This document shows positions 52,321-61,105 of a DNA stretch of 64,000 nt, one piece after another. The position numbers and the translations under genes were made by a program. Every line of letters starts with the position of its first letter. Position 1 is the stretch's first letter. Under the pieces are notes generated by a model. The model saw only the letters and a list, made by a program, of their open reading frames with translations. It searched no databases and was not told where the DNA came from. The stretch spans positions 2,170,001 to 2,234,000 of the forward strand of contig NZ_CP045920.1 in assembly GCF_009660225.1 (NCBI RefSeq), read 5' to 3'. The DNA comes from Pseudactinotalea sp. HY158 (GTDB taxonomy: Bacteria; Actinomycetota; Actinomycetes; Actinomycetales; Beutenbergiaceae).

Positions 52321-53364
52321 CTACCAGCACTCATGCAGGTCGGTCTGTGCACGCTCCGCGGCGGTGTACGCCAGATGACAAGTGGGGCACGTGGCAGTGG
52401 CGTCATTCGCGCACGCGCAAGAGCCACAAGCAAGGCACCGGTGCTCACCGCAGGTGCGGCAGGGTGCTGCACGGTGCTCGGGGGTGAAGGTCTCGCCGCA
52501 GGCTGCGCTGGCACACTCGACAGTGCGGTCCGCCCAGGTCGCGGGAGCGAGGCGACGCTGAGTGCGGATGACAGCGAACGCGAAACGTCCGCTGGTGTCG
52601 ATCGCGACGTCGGCGCGCAGTCCTTCGTGGACGGCCCCGGAGGTGGCCACCAGCCCAGGTGCAAGGTCGCCGCTGGCAGTGGCGCTGCCAGCCCGCGCGC
52701 GCTTGAGCAGCACCGCCAGGCCAGGCTGCACGAGACCGCGCGCGGGGGCGAACAGCTGCCCGTGGGCGCGTGCGAACACGACCTCGCCGGCCAGGTCGCA
52801 CACCACCACGGCGACATCGTCGGCCGGGCGGGCACCCCGAAGGACTTGATGGGCCAGTGCGGAGCGGGACGCGGTCGACACCTTCACGTGTGCTGCGACG
52901 AGTTGGCGGGCCGTGACGTCGGCACCGGATAGGTCGACCAGGTCAGGCGGCACGAGGATGTGCGCGGCGAACGCATCTGCAACCGCCTCGTTCGCGACGC
53001 GGCCCTCGTGGGCGGGCAGAACGCACCACACGTCGGCCCACTCCGGGACGAGCCGTTGGACGTGGTGACCGAGCTCGTGCAGGATTGTGAACCGGTCGCG
53101 GGCGAGCGTCGGCGACGGGTGCAGGATGATCGTCCTGCTGGTGTGGTCGTAGTAGCCGGCGACGGGGCAGTCGTCCTGAGGCAGGTCCTCGACCGCGACC
53201 TGCACCTCGCCAGCGCGTGTGACCTCGGCGACTGGGTCGATGCGCAGCGCGTCGAGGTCGTGCACGCCGCGTCGACGCTCGGCCGCGACGAGAGCGGCAG
53301 CGACGGCCCAGTGGTCGTGACGGCGCGCTAGGCTGGCAAGGTAGCTGCGGTCCGGCACGTCCAC
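52321..53364 (-). CDS. ImmA/IrrE-family metallopeptidase with zinc-ribbon tail
   Basis: A 347-aa protein. The HEXXH zinc-protease motif is RFTILHELGHHVQRL (about residues 91-105), with a downstream acidic ligand region NEAVADAFAAHILVP. The C-terminal ~80 residues are Cys-rich (ECASAACGETF, PCRTCGEHRCLACGSCACA, TCPTCHLAY) and probably bind two or more zinc ions. ImmA proteases cleave HTH repressors or antitoxins. The upstream gene, 2 bp away, encodes an HTH-containing protein, a natural target. It is the last gene of a three-gene operon. Confidence 0.85.
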   Translation of the reverse strand: MDVPDRSYLASLARRHDHWAVAAALVAAERRRGVHDLDALRIDPVAEVTRAGEVQVAVEDLPQDDCPVAGYYDHTSRTIILHPSPTLARDRFTILHELGHHVQRLVPEWADVWCVLPAHEGRVANEAVADAFAAHILVPPDLVDLSGADVTARQLVAAHVKVSTASRSALAHQVLRGARPADDVAVVVCDLAGEVVFARAHGQLFAPARGLVQPGLAVLLKRARAGSATASGDLAPGLVATSGAVHEGLRADVAIDTSGRFAFAVIRTQRRLAPATWADRTVECASAACGETFTPEHRAAPCRTCGEHRCLACGSCACANDATATCPTCHLAYTAAERAQTDLHECW

Positions 53365-53366
53365 GG

Positions 53367-54239
53367 CTAGTGGTCAGCCAGGAGACGGGCGAACACCGCG
53401 TCAAGCCGTGCGTCAGCGTTGGCGTTCGACCGTGCGGCGAGAGCGAACTGCGACGCGACGAGATCGCGCGCCTGGCTCTCGGACACGTTGCGGTGCCCGC
53501 TGACTGCGAGCACCTGGGCCTTACGTCCCGGGTCGATCAGCTTGCGGGCCGCCGCGTCGAGCATCGGCGCCCTCAACAACCCCGGTTCGGCCTGTGCCGC
53601 GCCCTCTAGCGTGCTCGCCTGCTCTGGCGTGACGGGTGCCTGCCCGAGGAAGATCGCGACCGCCTGGTCAGTGGGCAGGTTAAGCAGGTCTGCAACCTCG
53701 GATGGTGCGAGCCCGGCAGCCCGCAGTGCGTCGGTGTAGATCGTCTCGGCGGCGTCCGGGGCAGGCCACTGGATGAAGCAGATGCGCTCCCAGGTGTCGA
53801 TGAGCTGTCGTGAGTAGGTATCGGCGGCATCGGCGCCCTGAGGGGGCGGGGTGGGCGCGAACGGCAGAGGTGGAGGCGTGCCGTCCTCGAAGGCGTCCGC
53901 GGTCGCGCCCATCGCCTCGGGCGCCAGAAGCGGACCAAGGCGGCGGTGCAGGAGCGCGTCACCGATGCCGGTCTCACGAGAAGGCCAGGGGAACAGCGGT
54001 ACACCGAGCGGTGTGTCGTCGACCTGGACGGCGGGAGGTGCGACGGGATCGCCGGGCAGGCTCACCGGCCAAACGAGGACGAAGCCGTCGTGGCGGGAGG
54101 CGATCACACCGAGGCCAAGACCGTGGCCGTCCCAGGACAGCAGCCACAAGTCGCCGGCGGCTGGTCGTGCGGGCGCACCGTTGACCCAGGTGTCGACGTC
54201 GACCCCGGGCGGTGCTGTGTCGAGTGGGATGGTGCTCAT
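53367..54239 (-). CDS. HTH-like regulator/antitoxin, partner of ImmA
   Basis: A 290-aa protein. Residues 28-105 (GDLWLLSWDGHGLGLGVIAS, GFVLVWPVSLPGDPVAP) look like a beta-barrel of the PemK/MazF or SH3 kind. A Pro-rich linker follows (TPPPLPFAPTPPPQG). Residues about 168-215 (AAGLAPSEVADLLNLPTDQA, VAIFLGQAPVTPEQASTL) have the spacing of a HigA/XRE helix-turn-helix. The protein lies between a PemK-like gene and an ImmA protease gene and may be the regulator that the protease cuts. Assignments are by pattern only. Confidence 0.6.
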   Translation of the reverse strand: MSTIPLDTAPPGVDVDTWVNGAPARPAAGDLWLLSWDGHGLGLGVIASRHDGFVLVWPVSLPGDPVAPPAVQVDDTPLGVPLFPWPSRETGIGDALLHRRLGPLLAPEAMGATADAFEDGTPPPLPFAPTPPPQGADAADTYSRQLIDTWERICFIQWPAPDAAETIYTDALRAAGLAPSEVADLLNLPTDQAVAIFLGQAPVTPEQASTLEGAAQAEPGLLRAPMLDAAARKLIDPGRKAQVLAVSGHRNVSESQARDLVASQFALAARSNANADARLDAVFARLLADH

Positions 54240-54261
54240 GCCTTGTCTATGTGCGGAGGGT

Positions 54262-54618
54262 TCATCGGCGGTTACGGCCACGGTAAAATTCGAGGACCGC
54301 TACGCGCTCGGGTTCGGGGAGGGTGACCATAAACGGGCAGAACTCGTCGTCACCGGTGAGGTCCTTGCGGACGGATCGTACGAACCGCAACGTCCAGTGC
54401 CCGTCGCGGGTGAACGGGAGGCTCGGGTGCGTGGGGCTCGGCAGGTCGCCCTTCGCGGCTCCAGTGCTGGTGCGCGGGAGACCTTTCCAAGCTACAGGGT
54501 CGTGAGGTGAGAACGCGACGCACGCGATCGGGTGCGCTTCGCGCGTATCGTTGCGGTCGAGCGTGGCGTTCCGGTGAACGCGGTAGACATCTCCGTTCTG
54601 TGCTGTGGTGCCTGGCAT
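54262..54618 (-). CDS. PemK/MazF-like small protein
   Basis: A 118-aa protein, GDVYRVHRNATLDRNDTREA, HPIACVAFSPHDPVAWKGLP, RKDLTGDDEFCPFMVTLPEP. GDVYRV near the N-terminus and RPIACV-like HPIACVAF in the next strand follow the PemK/MazF plan (GDI..v....., RP.vVi). The expected nuclease Arg/Thr residues cannot be confirmed. It is the first gene of the operon with the HTH protein and ImmA protease, 22 bp apart. Confidence 0.55.
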   Translation of the reverse strand: MPGTTAQNGDVYRVHRNATLDRNDTREAHPIACVAFSPHDPVAWKGLPRTSTGAAKGDLPSPTHPSLPFTRDGHWTLRFVRSVRKDLTGDDEFCPFMVTLPEPERVAVLEFYRGRNRR

Positions 54619-54781
54619 GGCTAGATCGTACCGGGTGTCCCGACCCCCGCATGCGACCGTCCGCCCTCAGGTGCCAGCGGGCACGGGTCCTCGGGGCACG
54701 GATAGCGCCCCCTTCCGCACGATTGTTGGCGGCCACGCCTGTCGAGTACGCCACCGCCGGCTGGGACTGTGGTAGTTTAAC

Positions 54782-54877
54782 CGGTGCCTCCACGGCCAAT
54801 TCGGGATGCTCACGCCCGCAGTGTTCGAGACACTCCACTACGAGGTCCTCGGCCGAGAGTCCGAACCCACAAGGTAG
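54782..54877 (+). pseudogene. IS3-family transposase C-terminal remnant
   Basis: The frame ending at TAG 54875-54877 reads HGQFGMLTPAVFETLHYEVL, which resembles the C-terminus of IS3-type OrfB (H..LGMLTPxxFE..H). No further match is seen upstream, so it is only a scrap. Confidence 0.45.
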
Positions 54878-54898
54878 CGGCAGAGAACTTGAGCCGAT

Positions 54899-55215
54899 TC
54901 AGTCGGTCAGGACCTGGATGGTGCCGACGTGCTGCTTGCGTTTGCCCGAGTACCACACGTCGTGGCAGCACTCGGAGCACGCGGATGATCGAATGCCGTT
55001 GATCAGGGTGCCGCCCAGGGACACGTACTGCCAGCCCGCGTCCACGGCCCGGTCAAGGACCTCGATTAGGCCCGGCGCGTGAGCGGCGATGACGTCGATG
55101 CCCTCGAGCGCAAACCGTAGGCGGTCGCGATCGACGCGGCCGCCTCGTGGGCCAGGATCCGCATGACGGTGCGCTCCTTGTACCAGCGCAACAGCATCAC
55201 GCACTTGCACGAACG
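54899..55215 (-). pseudogene. DDE transposase remnant (IS5-like transposase family)
   Basis: Two overlapping frames give VMLLRWYKERTVMRILAHEA (HTH region, about 55110-55205) and EGIDVIAAHAPGLIEVLDRA, GWQYVSLGGTLINGIRSSAC, DVWYSGKRKQHVGTIQVL (54899-55100). Together they follow the actinobacterial transposase family with WFR..ag.S.aT.YRY..EgIdVlA and LDGTLI....DLWYSGK. The catalytic Asp of LDGTLI is Gly (LGGTLI), and the frames are broken, so it is dead. Confidence 0.65.
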
Positions 55216-55239
55216 GTGTGCCCGCGCGCCGCCAGGGCG

Positions 55240-56050
55240 ACACGGCCATGACCGTTGCGGTGAGCGGCCAGCCAGCGCGAGACCTGCGCGAGAGGCGCAA
55301 CCGGCACGTCGAAGGTGGCACGTTAGGTAACCACGCGCGGGCCCCGTCCCCTGAGGAGACACCTTCGTCAGAAACAACCCTCGCCCGGCAGGGCCCCGGC
55401 CGCGCTACGACACTCCCGAGCGCGACACACCGCCACCCCACCGATCGGGTGCCGCATCCAACCGGCACCACCAACCCTACGGTGAGAAAACCTCTGTGAC
55501 GCCACCCCCGCGCGACCGGGCCACTCGCGCGACACGTTCGCGGAACTCCTGGGGTAGGGCGCAGGGAGGGCATGGTGCACATCCTTCACGCCGCCCAGTG
55601 GGCAAGCCAGATCAGTTGTCACCTATACGTCCAGCAGTCCCGAGACGACATTCTAAAGACGTAGCGCCCCATGTACTCTAAAGTGTGGTCATGGAGAGTC
55701 CGGAGGCCCATTATCCCAAGCACGCAACAGACTTAGCGTCGGCGTGCAGCGCGCGCCTACGGCCGCAGGCACGACTCCTTCGACCTTCACGGCGCGCCAG
55801 CGCCGAATTGTGCTTGCAACGCCTTCGACACTCACAGAGACGCATTGCGGGCAACGGTTGGGTAGGGTGCGCCAGAGGCTCAGCCGTTCTGAACCTCACC
55901 GATAGGCAAGCGCGGGAAGATCCTGTCCAGACGAGGCGGCACTGCAGCGAAATCGTGACCTCGCGGCAAAGAATCGCGAGCTTGCAGGCTCACATAAGCA
56001 AACCGACCACTATTCAGACTGCCAATAGCGCCAGCAGAAGGTAGAAAGCT
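55240..56050. other. Non-coding degraded stretch before the low-GC island
   Basis: About 800 bp without a credible gene. Open frames here lack coding character. From about 55,650 the G+C content starts to fall toward the level of the Nudix gene, so this looks like the edge of an imported segment. Confidence 0.5.
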
Positions 56051-56052
56051 TC

Positions 56053-56565
56053 ATGGAATCTTCAAACGCTACAATCATTCATGCAATCGTGCGGCTATTA
56101 GCGTTCATCTTCAAGCCGAAATTTACCATGGGTTCAATATTGATAGCGAAAGACGGCAATCGCGTACTAATGGTTCGCCAACACTACTCCGGCGACACTT
56201 GGGGCTTTCCTGGAGGGTTCATTGAGCACCATGAATCCCCAGAAGCCTGCGCCACTAGAGAGCTCTTTGAAGAGACTGGACTCCATGTGGATGTCCGCGC
56301 GGCACATTTAATTGACACCTACATTCAGGGCACTCACCAGCATATCGACAATCTATTTGGAATCGAGACAAAAGGGAACCCCACCCCGAAACATTGGCAC
56401 GAGATCGCGCAATGCAAATGGGTAGAGATTGACGAATTACCGAAATTGCATTTACGTCCTGAAACACAACTCGCTCTTAGCCGTTCGCGATTGCTGACGA
56501 CGACAAACTACATGACGGCGTCAGCGGTGCGAAGTGAAAGGGGCTCTTCACAATCCAGGGTGTAG
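56053..56565 (+). CDS. Nudix hydrolase, low GC, 3' end altered by ISL3 end
   Basis: A 170-aa protein with a full Nudix box GGFIEHHESPEACATRELFEETGLHV (GX5EX7REUXEEXGU). It has a hydrophobic N-terminus (IIHAIVRLLAFIFKP). It hydrolyses a nucleoside-diphosphate-linked compound; the substrate is unknown. Base and codon use are clearly AT-richer than most of the window, marking recent transfer. The last residues (RSERGSSQSRV) are read from the ISL3 terminal sequence at 56541, so the native C-terminus has been lost. Confidence 0.8.
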   Translation: MESSNATIIHAIVRLLAFIFKPKFTMGSILIAKDGNRVLMVRQHYSGDTWGFPGGFIEHHESPEACATRELFEETGLHVDVRAAHLIDTYIQGTHQHIDNLFGIETKGNPTPKHWHEIAQCKWVEIDELPKLHLRPETQLALSRSRLLTTTNYMTASAVRSERGSSQSRV

Positions 56566-57093
56566 TTGGGGTCTGAATCCGCCGGCCTCGAGCAACGATC
56601 TGGCTACATAGTTGGTCAGGTTTCGGAAGCCGAGGGCTGAGCCGCGGAGGTGTTCGAGCCGGCCGTTGATCGCCTCAGTGGGGCCGTTGGAAGTGCCGGG
56701 CCGGTCGAAGTAGGCCAGGACGTCGCCGGCGCGGCGTGTCAGGGTGCGGCCGAGTCTGCGTAGTTCGCTCAGGGCGGCGGGAACGCCGTGGGCCAGGGAG
56801 TCGATCAGGCCGGACATCATCTGCCGCCCTCGTGTCCTGTCGGGGTCGCGGTAGGCGGCGACCATGCGCTGGTAGACGCCCCAGGTCGCCTCGACCTCGA
56901 TGTGAGCCTCGTCGGCGAAGAGGGCCTCGATGCGGCGGGTCTGCTTCTGGGTGAGCAGGTCGGCGCGGTGTGCAGGGTGCGGCGGGCGCCATAGAGCGGG
57001 TCGCCGGTGCGGCCACGGTGCCCACAGGTGTCCTGCTGTACCCGGCGACGGGCCTCATCGAGGGCGTCACCGGCTAGACGGACGACGTGGAAC
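56542..57093 (-). pseudogene. ISL3-family transposase, 3' half (left copy)
   Basis: Reading inward from the IS end GGCTCTTCACAATCCAGGG, the minus strand encodes the C-terminal half of an ISL3 transposase: FHVVRLAGDALDEARRRVQQ at the RIT border and then, after a one-base deletion in CTGCACACCG, VYQRMVAAYRDPDRTRGRQM, FDRPGTSNGPTEAINGRLEH. The DDE glutamate lies in GPTEAINGRL. The 5' half is missing and replaced by the RIT end. From 56542 to about 56877 it appears identical to the right copy; nearer the RIT it diverges. Confidence 0.85.
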
Positions 57094-57206
57094 GGATTAT
57101 GCCGACGTCGGCATAATCCCTTTTATGTCGATGTCCTGGTTATGTCGATGTCGGTGCGTGGGGGCTGCTGCTGCCTGGGTGCGGTGGTGGGCATGTCGGC
57201 ATAATC
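57094..57206. repeat. RIT left terminal inverted repeat
   Basis: The outer end is a perfect 26-bp palindrome (half-site GGATTATGCCGAC), followed by TATGTCGATGTC subrepeats and a GC-rich core, and it ends with ATGTCGGCATAATC. It matches the right repeat in inverse orientation with about four mismatches. The last two bases form part of the stop codon of the first recombinase. Confidence 0.9.
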
Positions 57207-58191
57207 AGAGTCCTTGAAGGAAGGCCAGCAGCTCGTCGTCTGTGACGGTGTAGCGTCCTGGTTTGGTGCCGGTAGGTCTGGTTCTGGCGAGAGCGTCCTC
57301 CTTGGTCTTCATGTTCGCGTGCAGGTAGATCTGCGTGGTTTCGATGCTCTCGTGACCGAGCCAGAGAGCGATGACGCTGCTGTCGATCCCCGCAGCCAGC
57401 AGCCGCATGGCGGCAGTGTGCCGCAGGACGTGCGCGGTGACGTTCTTACCGGTCAGGCTCGGGCAGGTACTGGTCGCGGTGGCGGTGTGCAGTGCTAGCC
57501 GAGCGGCAACGGCGTCACGGCTCATCCTCGTCCCCTCACGAGCGGGGAACACGAATGTGTCGGTGCTGGCCCCGGCGGTGAAGGGCCGCAGGCTCCGGAC
57601 TGTCTGACGGTCAAGTGGCGTGATCCGGTCCTTCCGGCCCTTCCCGTGGCAGACGACGTGCGCGCCGGTGCCGAGGTGAACATCGCCGGCCCTCAGCGCT
57701 GTGAGCTCGGAGACTCGCATCCCGGTGGTGACCGCGACCTGGATCAGCGCGTGGTCGCGGCGTCCGGCCGGGGTGGAACGGTCCGGCGCGTCCAGTAGGG
57801 CGGCGACCTCGGGAGGGGTGAGGTAGGTGATCTCGGTGCGCCTGGCTCGTTTCGCGGGGATCGCCAGGACCCGGCTGATCGTGTCGGCGTGCTCAGGATA
57901 CTGATACGCGGCGTAGGTGAACAGTGAGTGCACCGCGGCGAGCCGCGCGTTGCGGGTGCTGACCGTGTTGCCGCGCTCGGATTCGAGGTGCGCGAGGAAC
58001 CCGGTGATCAGGTCGTGGTCCAGCTGCGACAGTTCCAGCGCCGCCGGTGCTGTGCCGGTGGCCATGGCGGCGTAACGCAGCAGCAGTCGCCAGCAGTCGC
58101 GGTACGCGGCGATGGTGTGGGCGCTGGCACCATACTGAGCCGACAGCCGCGTCGTGAAGAACGCCTGCAGGATCGGGGCGAGCCGGGTCAT
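57205..58191 (-). CDS. RIT tyrosine recombinase, third gene
   Basis: A 328-aa integrase. N-terminal SAM-like core-binding domain, then the catalytic domain: TTGMRVSELTALRAGDV (Arg I), CHGKGRKDRITPL (Lys), TAHVLRHTAAMRLLAAG (HxxR), IALWLGHESIETTQIYLH (His and Tyr nucleophile). It is the last of the three overlapping genes (ATGA overlap at 58188-58191) and ends inside the left terminal repeat. The start at MTRLAPILQAFF was chosen because of that overlap. Confidence 0.92.
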   Translation of the reverse strand: MTRLAPILQAFFTTRLSAQYGASAHTIAAYRDCWRLLLRYAAMATGTAPAALELSQLDHDLITGFLAHLESERGNTVSTRNARLAAVHSLFTYAAYQYPEHADTISRVLAIPAKRARRTEITYLTPPEVAALLDAPDRSTPAGRRDHALIQVAVTTGMRVSELTALRAGDVHLGTGAHVVCHGKGRKDRITPLDRQTVRSLRPFTAGASTDTFVFPAREGTRMSRDAVAARLALHTATATSTCPSLTGKNVTAHVLRHTAAMRLLAAGIDSSVIALWLGHESIETTQIYLHANMKTKEDALARTRPTGTKPGRYTVTDDELLAFLQGL

Positions 58192-59144
58192 GATCGGTCC
58201 CCTCGGTCGCGACCGGAGGGAGCCGCTGAGGCATCGAGCCGCTCGGTCGCGGTGGCGAGCAGTTCGGTGGTGCCGGTGAGATACCAGTACGTGTCCCGGG
58301 GTTCCGTGTGTCCCAGCCAGGTCGCCAGCACCGGCAGGACTGCGGCGGGATCGGCGCCGGCGCGGTAGGCGTCGAGCATGGTGTTCACCGCGAACGTGTG
58401 GCGTAAATCGTGCAGCCGTGGACGGCACGACGACGACACCGGGCCCAACCCGGCCTTGTCGGTGAGCTTCCGGAAGGTCGGGTGTACACCGGAGGGATGA
58501 AGCCGGGTGCCCACGGTGGAGATCAGCAGCGCGGTGCACGTCGACGCTGGGAGCAGCCGATCCCGCTGCTGCAGGTAGGCGGTCAGCGCCGCGGCGACCG
58601 TCGGGTGCAACGGGAGCATGCGGACCTTGCCGTATTTCCCGACCACTGTGAGGGTGCGCCCGCGCTGATCGAAGCTCGCGATGTCCAACGCGATCGCTTC
58701 CCCGGTGCGGATCCCGGTCGCGGCCATCAGTCCGATCAGCGTCTGGTAGGTCGCTGCGCGCAGTTCCGGTGTCAGCGTCCCGGCAGCGTCCAGCATCGCC
58801 TGGACCTGCGCAGCGGTATAGATGAACGGTGCGACCCGGGTGGGTCGCGCCGGCAGGAGCCTGGCCGGCGGGACCTCGATGTCCGGGTTCTGGCAGTGCG
58901 CCCAGCGGGCGAAGCAGCGGATCGCCGATAACCGCAGCGCCTGGGTGCGCGGCGTGCGCGCCGGGGGTGCCGTCGCGAAGCCGACGGCATGCTCGATCGT
59001 CACCGTGCGCGCGCCACGGACGTGCAGGTAGGCGACGAAGTGATTCAGGGTGTGCTCGACGCCGTCCAGCTTGTATCCCAGCGCGCGTCGCACCCGCAGA
59101 TAGTCGCCGATCAGCCTCGGGAGGTCCTCCAGCACGGTGTTCAT
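58188..59144 (-). CDS. RIT tyrosine recombinase, second gene
   Basis: A 318-aa integrase. Catalytic residues: TGIRTGEAIALDI (Arg I), VVGKYGKVRMLPLH (Lys), RLHDLRHTFAVNTML (HxxR), LATWLGHTEPRDTYWYLTG (His and Tyr). The start overlaps the stop of the first gene by 4 bp and the stop overlaps the third. All three RIT recombinases are thought to be needed together. Confidence 0.92.
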   Translation of the reverse strand: MNTVLEDLPRLIGDYLRVRRALGYKLDGVEHTLNHFVAYLHVRGARTVTIEHAVGFATAPPARTPRTQALRLSAIRCFARWAHCQNPDIEVPPARLLPARPTRVAPFIYTAAQVQAMLDAAGTLTPELRAATYQTLIGLMAATGIRTGEAIALDIASFDQRGRTLTVVGKYGKVRMLPLHPTVAAALTAYLQQRDRLLPASTCTALLISTVGTRLHPSGVHPTFRKLTDKAGLGPVSSSCRPRLHDLRHTFAVNTMLDAYRAGADPAAVLPVLATWLGHTEPRDTYWYLTGTTELLATATERLDASAAPSGRDRGDRS

Positions 59145-60367
59145 GACACGCTCCCCCCAGTCGGCCACGGGCGCGCCAGGCCGGCTAGCCGGGTCTGATC
59201 GGTCTTCGCGTAGATCGCCGTGGTCGCCGGGCTCGCATGCCGCAGCAGATGCGAAACCTCCTCCAGGCTCGCTCCCGCGTTGAGGGTCTGGCTGGCCGCG
59301 GTGTGACGCAACCGATGCGCGTGGATCGTGCCCAGCCCGGCGCGTTTGGCCGCCCGGGCAACGATGCAGCTCAGTCCCGAGTACGCCAGCGGTGTATGTG
59401 GCGCGACGGCCTTCACGAACACGGTCCGCGCCGCGGTATCCGGGCGGCCATCGCGAAGGTAGTCCACGACCGCTTTGCCGACATCGACGGGTAGCGGTAG
59501 CCGGTCGGTCCGGTCTCCCTTGCCGTGAATGGTGAGGACGCCAGCCTGCCAGTCCACGTCATCCAGCCCCAGCCCGGCGAGCTCGCCGCAGCGCAGGCCC
59601 AGCCGATGCAGCACGGTGATCACCGCGAAGTCGCGTCGCCCCACCGCGGTAGACCGGTCACAGGCATGCAGCAGTGCGGCAACCTGTTCCTGGGTCAACG
59701 GCTCGGGTAGACCGGACAGTCTGCGGTGCGCGACCGCCGGGACCGCGTCAGCGAGCAAGACCGGGAGGATCTGCTGATCGTGCAGGAAACGAAGGAACGA
59801 GCGCAGCGCGCACGCCGTCATCTGCGCCGTCTTCCGCGTCATCGACGGCAGACGCGCGGTCAAGAACCCGGTCACGTCGCTGGCAGTCAACCCGGCAAGC
59901 CCCGCAACAGATTCTGTGCCGACCATGGCCTGGACGAACGGGGCGACCCAATGCGCGTACGCCTCAGCGACTGGATTACTCAATCCGCGATCCTCGAGCA
60001 GATACCGCCGATAGCGAGCCAGCAGCGCCTCGGCCGGAGACGAGGGCACCGGCGCCGGCGCCGGGTCCGGCACCAGCCCCTCACGGCGCAGATAACCAAG
60101 CACCGGACCTAGCGCCCGCAACGAGTACTGACTCGTGTACGCGGCACGGCGAGCCGCGAGGAACTGCTCAATGACTGGGCCGGTCAACTCCCCCAGCTCG
60201 AGGTCCTGGGAGTCCAACCACCGCGACAGGTGTGCCGCGAGCAGCATCACAGCCGTTGCCGACGTCGCCGTGTAACCAAGTCGCGTCAGTTCCGCCACCA
60301 GCGCCAACGCATGCGGCGACAACGGGCCGATGAACCGAACGTGAGACGGATCTGGAGTTGAATGCAT
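59141..60367 (-). CDS. RIT tyrosine recombinase, first gene
   Basis: A 408-aa integrase, the longest of the trio. Catalytic residues: LGLRCGELAGLGLDD (Arg I), IHGKGDRTDRLPL (Lys), HAHRLRHTAASQTLNAG (HxxR), VSHLLRHASPATTAIYAK (His and Tyr). A strong GGAAGGAG ribosome binding site precedes the ATG at 60367. It begins 50 bp from the right terminal repeat, which probably contains the promoter. Confidence 0.92.
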   Translation of the reverse strand: MHSTPDPSHVRFIGPLSPHALALVAELTRLGYTATSATAVMLLAAHLSRWLDSQDLELGELTGPVIEQFLAARRAAYTSQYSLRALGPVLGYLRREGLVPDPAPAPVPSSPAEALLARYRRYLLEDRGLSNPVAEAYAHWVAPFVQAMVGTESVAGLAGLTASDVTGFLTARLPSMTRKTAQMTACALRSFLRFLHDQQILPVLLADAVPAVAHRRLSGLPEPLTQEQVAALLHACDRSTAVGRRDFAVITVLHRLGLRCGELAGLGLDDVDWQAGVLTIHGKGDRTDRLPLPVDVGKAVVDYLRDGRPDTAARTVFVKAVAPHTPLAYSGLSCIVARAAKRAGLGTIHAHRLRHTAASQTLNAGASLEEVSHLLRHASPATTAIYAKTDQTRLAGLARPWPTGGSVS

Positions 60368-60416
60368 GAATCTGCTCCTTCCAATCAGGGAAGGAACCAG
60401 GCTCCCGCACCACACG

Positions 60417-60529
60417 AATTATGCCGACGTGCCCACCACCGCACCCAGGCAGCAGCAGCCCCCACGCACCGACATCGGCATAACCAGGACATCGACATAA
60501 AACGGATTATGCCGACGTCGGCATAATCC
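60417..60529. repeat. RIT right terminal inverted repeat
   Basis: This is the inverse copy of the left repeat, with the same outer 26-bp palindrome (60504-60529), TATGTCGATGTC subrepeats and GC-rich core. Differences are a few single bases (for example TATGCC for TATGTC). It probably binds one of the recombinases and carries the promoter of the trio. Confidence 0.9.
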
Positions 60530-61082
60530 CTTCCACGTCATCCGCCTCGCCGGTGACGCCCTCGACGAGGTCCGGCGGCGCATCCAGCAGCACACTCACG
60601 GGCATCGTGGCAGGAAGGGCGACCCGCTCTACTCCGCACGGCGGGTGCTGCACACCGGCGCGGACCTGCTCACCACGAAACAGGACGAGCGCATCAACGT
60701 CCTCTTCGCCGAGGAGGCCCACGCTCCAGTCGAGGTGACCTGGGCCGTCTACCAGCGCATGGTCGCCGCCTACCGCGACCCCGACAGGACACGAGGGCGG
60801 CAGATGATGTCCGGCCTGATCGACTCCCTGGCCCACGGCGTTCCCGCCGCCCTGAGCGAACTACGCAGACTCGGCCGCACCCTGACACGCCGCGCCGGCG
60901 ACGTCCTGGCCTACTTCGACCGGCCCGGCACTTCCAACGGCCCCACTGAGGCGATCAACGGCCGGCTCGAACACCTCCGCGGCTCAGCCCTCGGCTTCCG
61001 AAACCTGACCAACTATGTAGCCAGATCGTTGCTCGAGGCCGGCGGATTCAGACCCCAACTACACCCTGGATTGTGAAGAGCC
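60530..61082 (+). pseudogene. ISL3-family transposase, 3' half (right copy)
   Basis: The plus strand reads continuously from TTCCACGTC at 60531 (FHVIRLAGDALDEVRRRIQQ) to the stop at 61076 (RSLLEAGGFRPQLHPGL). The catalytic ISL3 segment FDRPGTSNGPTEAINGRLEH is intact, but the N-terminal half is absent. The element end CTTCACAATCCAGG lies at 61065-61082. Relative to the left copy the first ~70 codons differ (DERINVLFAEEAHAPVEVTW against TRRIEALFADEAHIEVEATW), so the two come from different insertions. Confidence 0.85.
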
Positions 61083-61105
61083 GCAATAGCTATGTCAGGA
61101 GTCCT

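Larger units (their letters stand above)
57094..60529 (-). mobile_element. RIT element (recombinase in trio)
   Basis: Three overlapping tyrosine-recombinase genes are enclosed by 113-bp terminal inverted repeats. This is the defining structure of RIT elements (about 3.4 kb). It interrupts an ISL3 transposase reading frame directly before its FHVVRL motif. Both flanks carry the same ISL3 portion in mirror image, so the present arrangement arose by recombination after insertion. Confidence 0.88.

Noticed and set aside
54507-55082. Plus-strand 191-codon open frame
   Set aside because: Arg/Ser/Pro-rich with no domain. The region is better explained by transposase remnants on both strands.
55685-56044. 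Possible 119-aa gene before the Nudix gene
   Set aside because: No ribosome binding site, no recognisable domain and non-coding-like composition.
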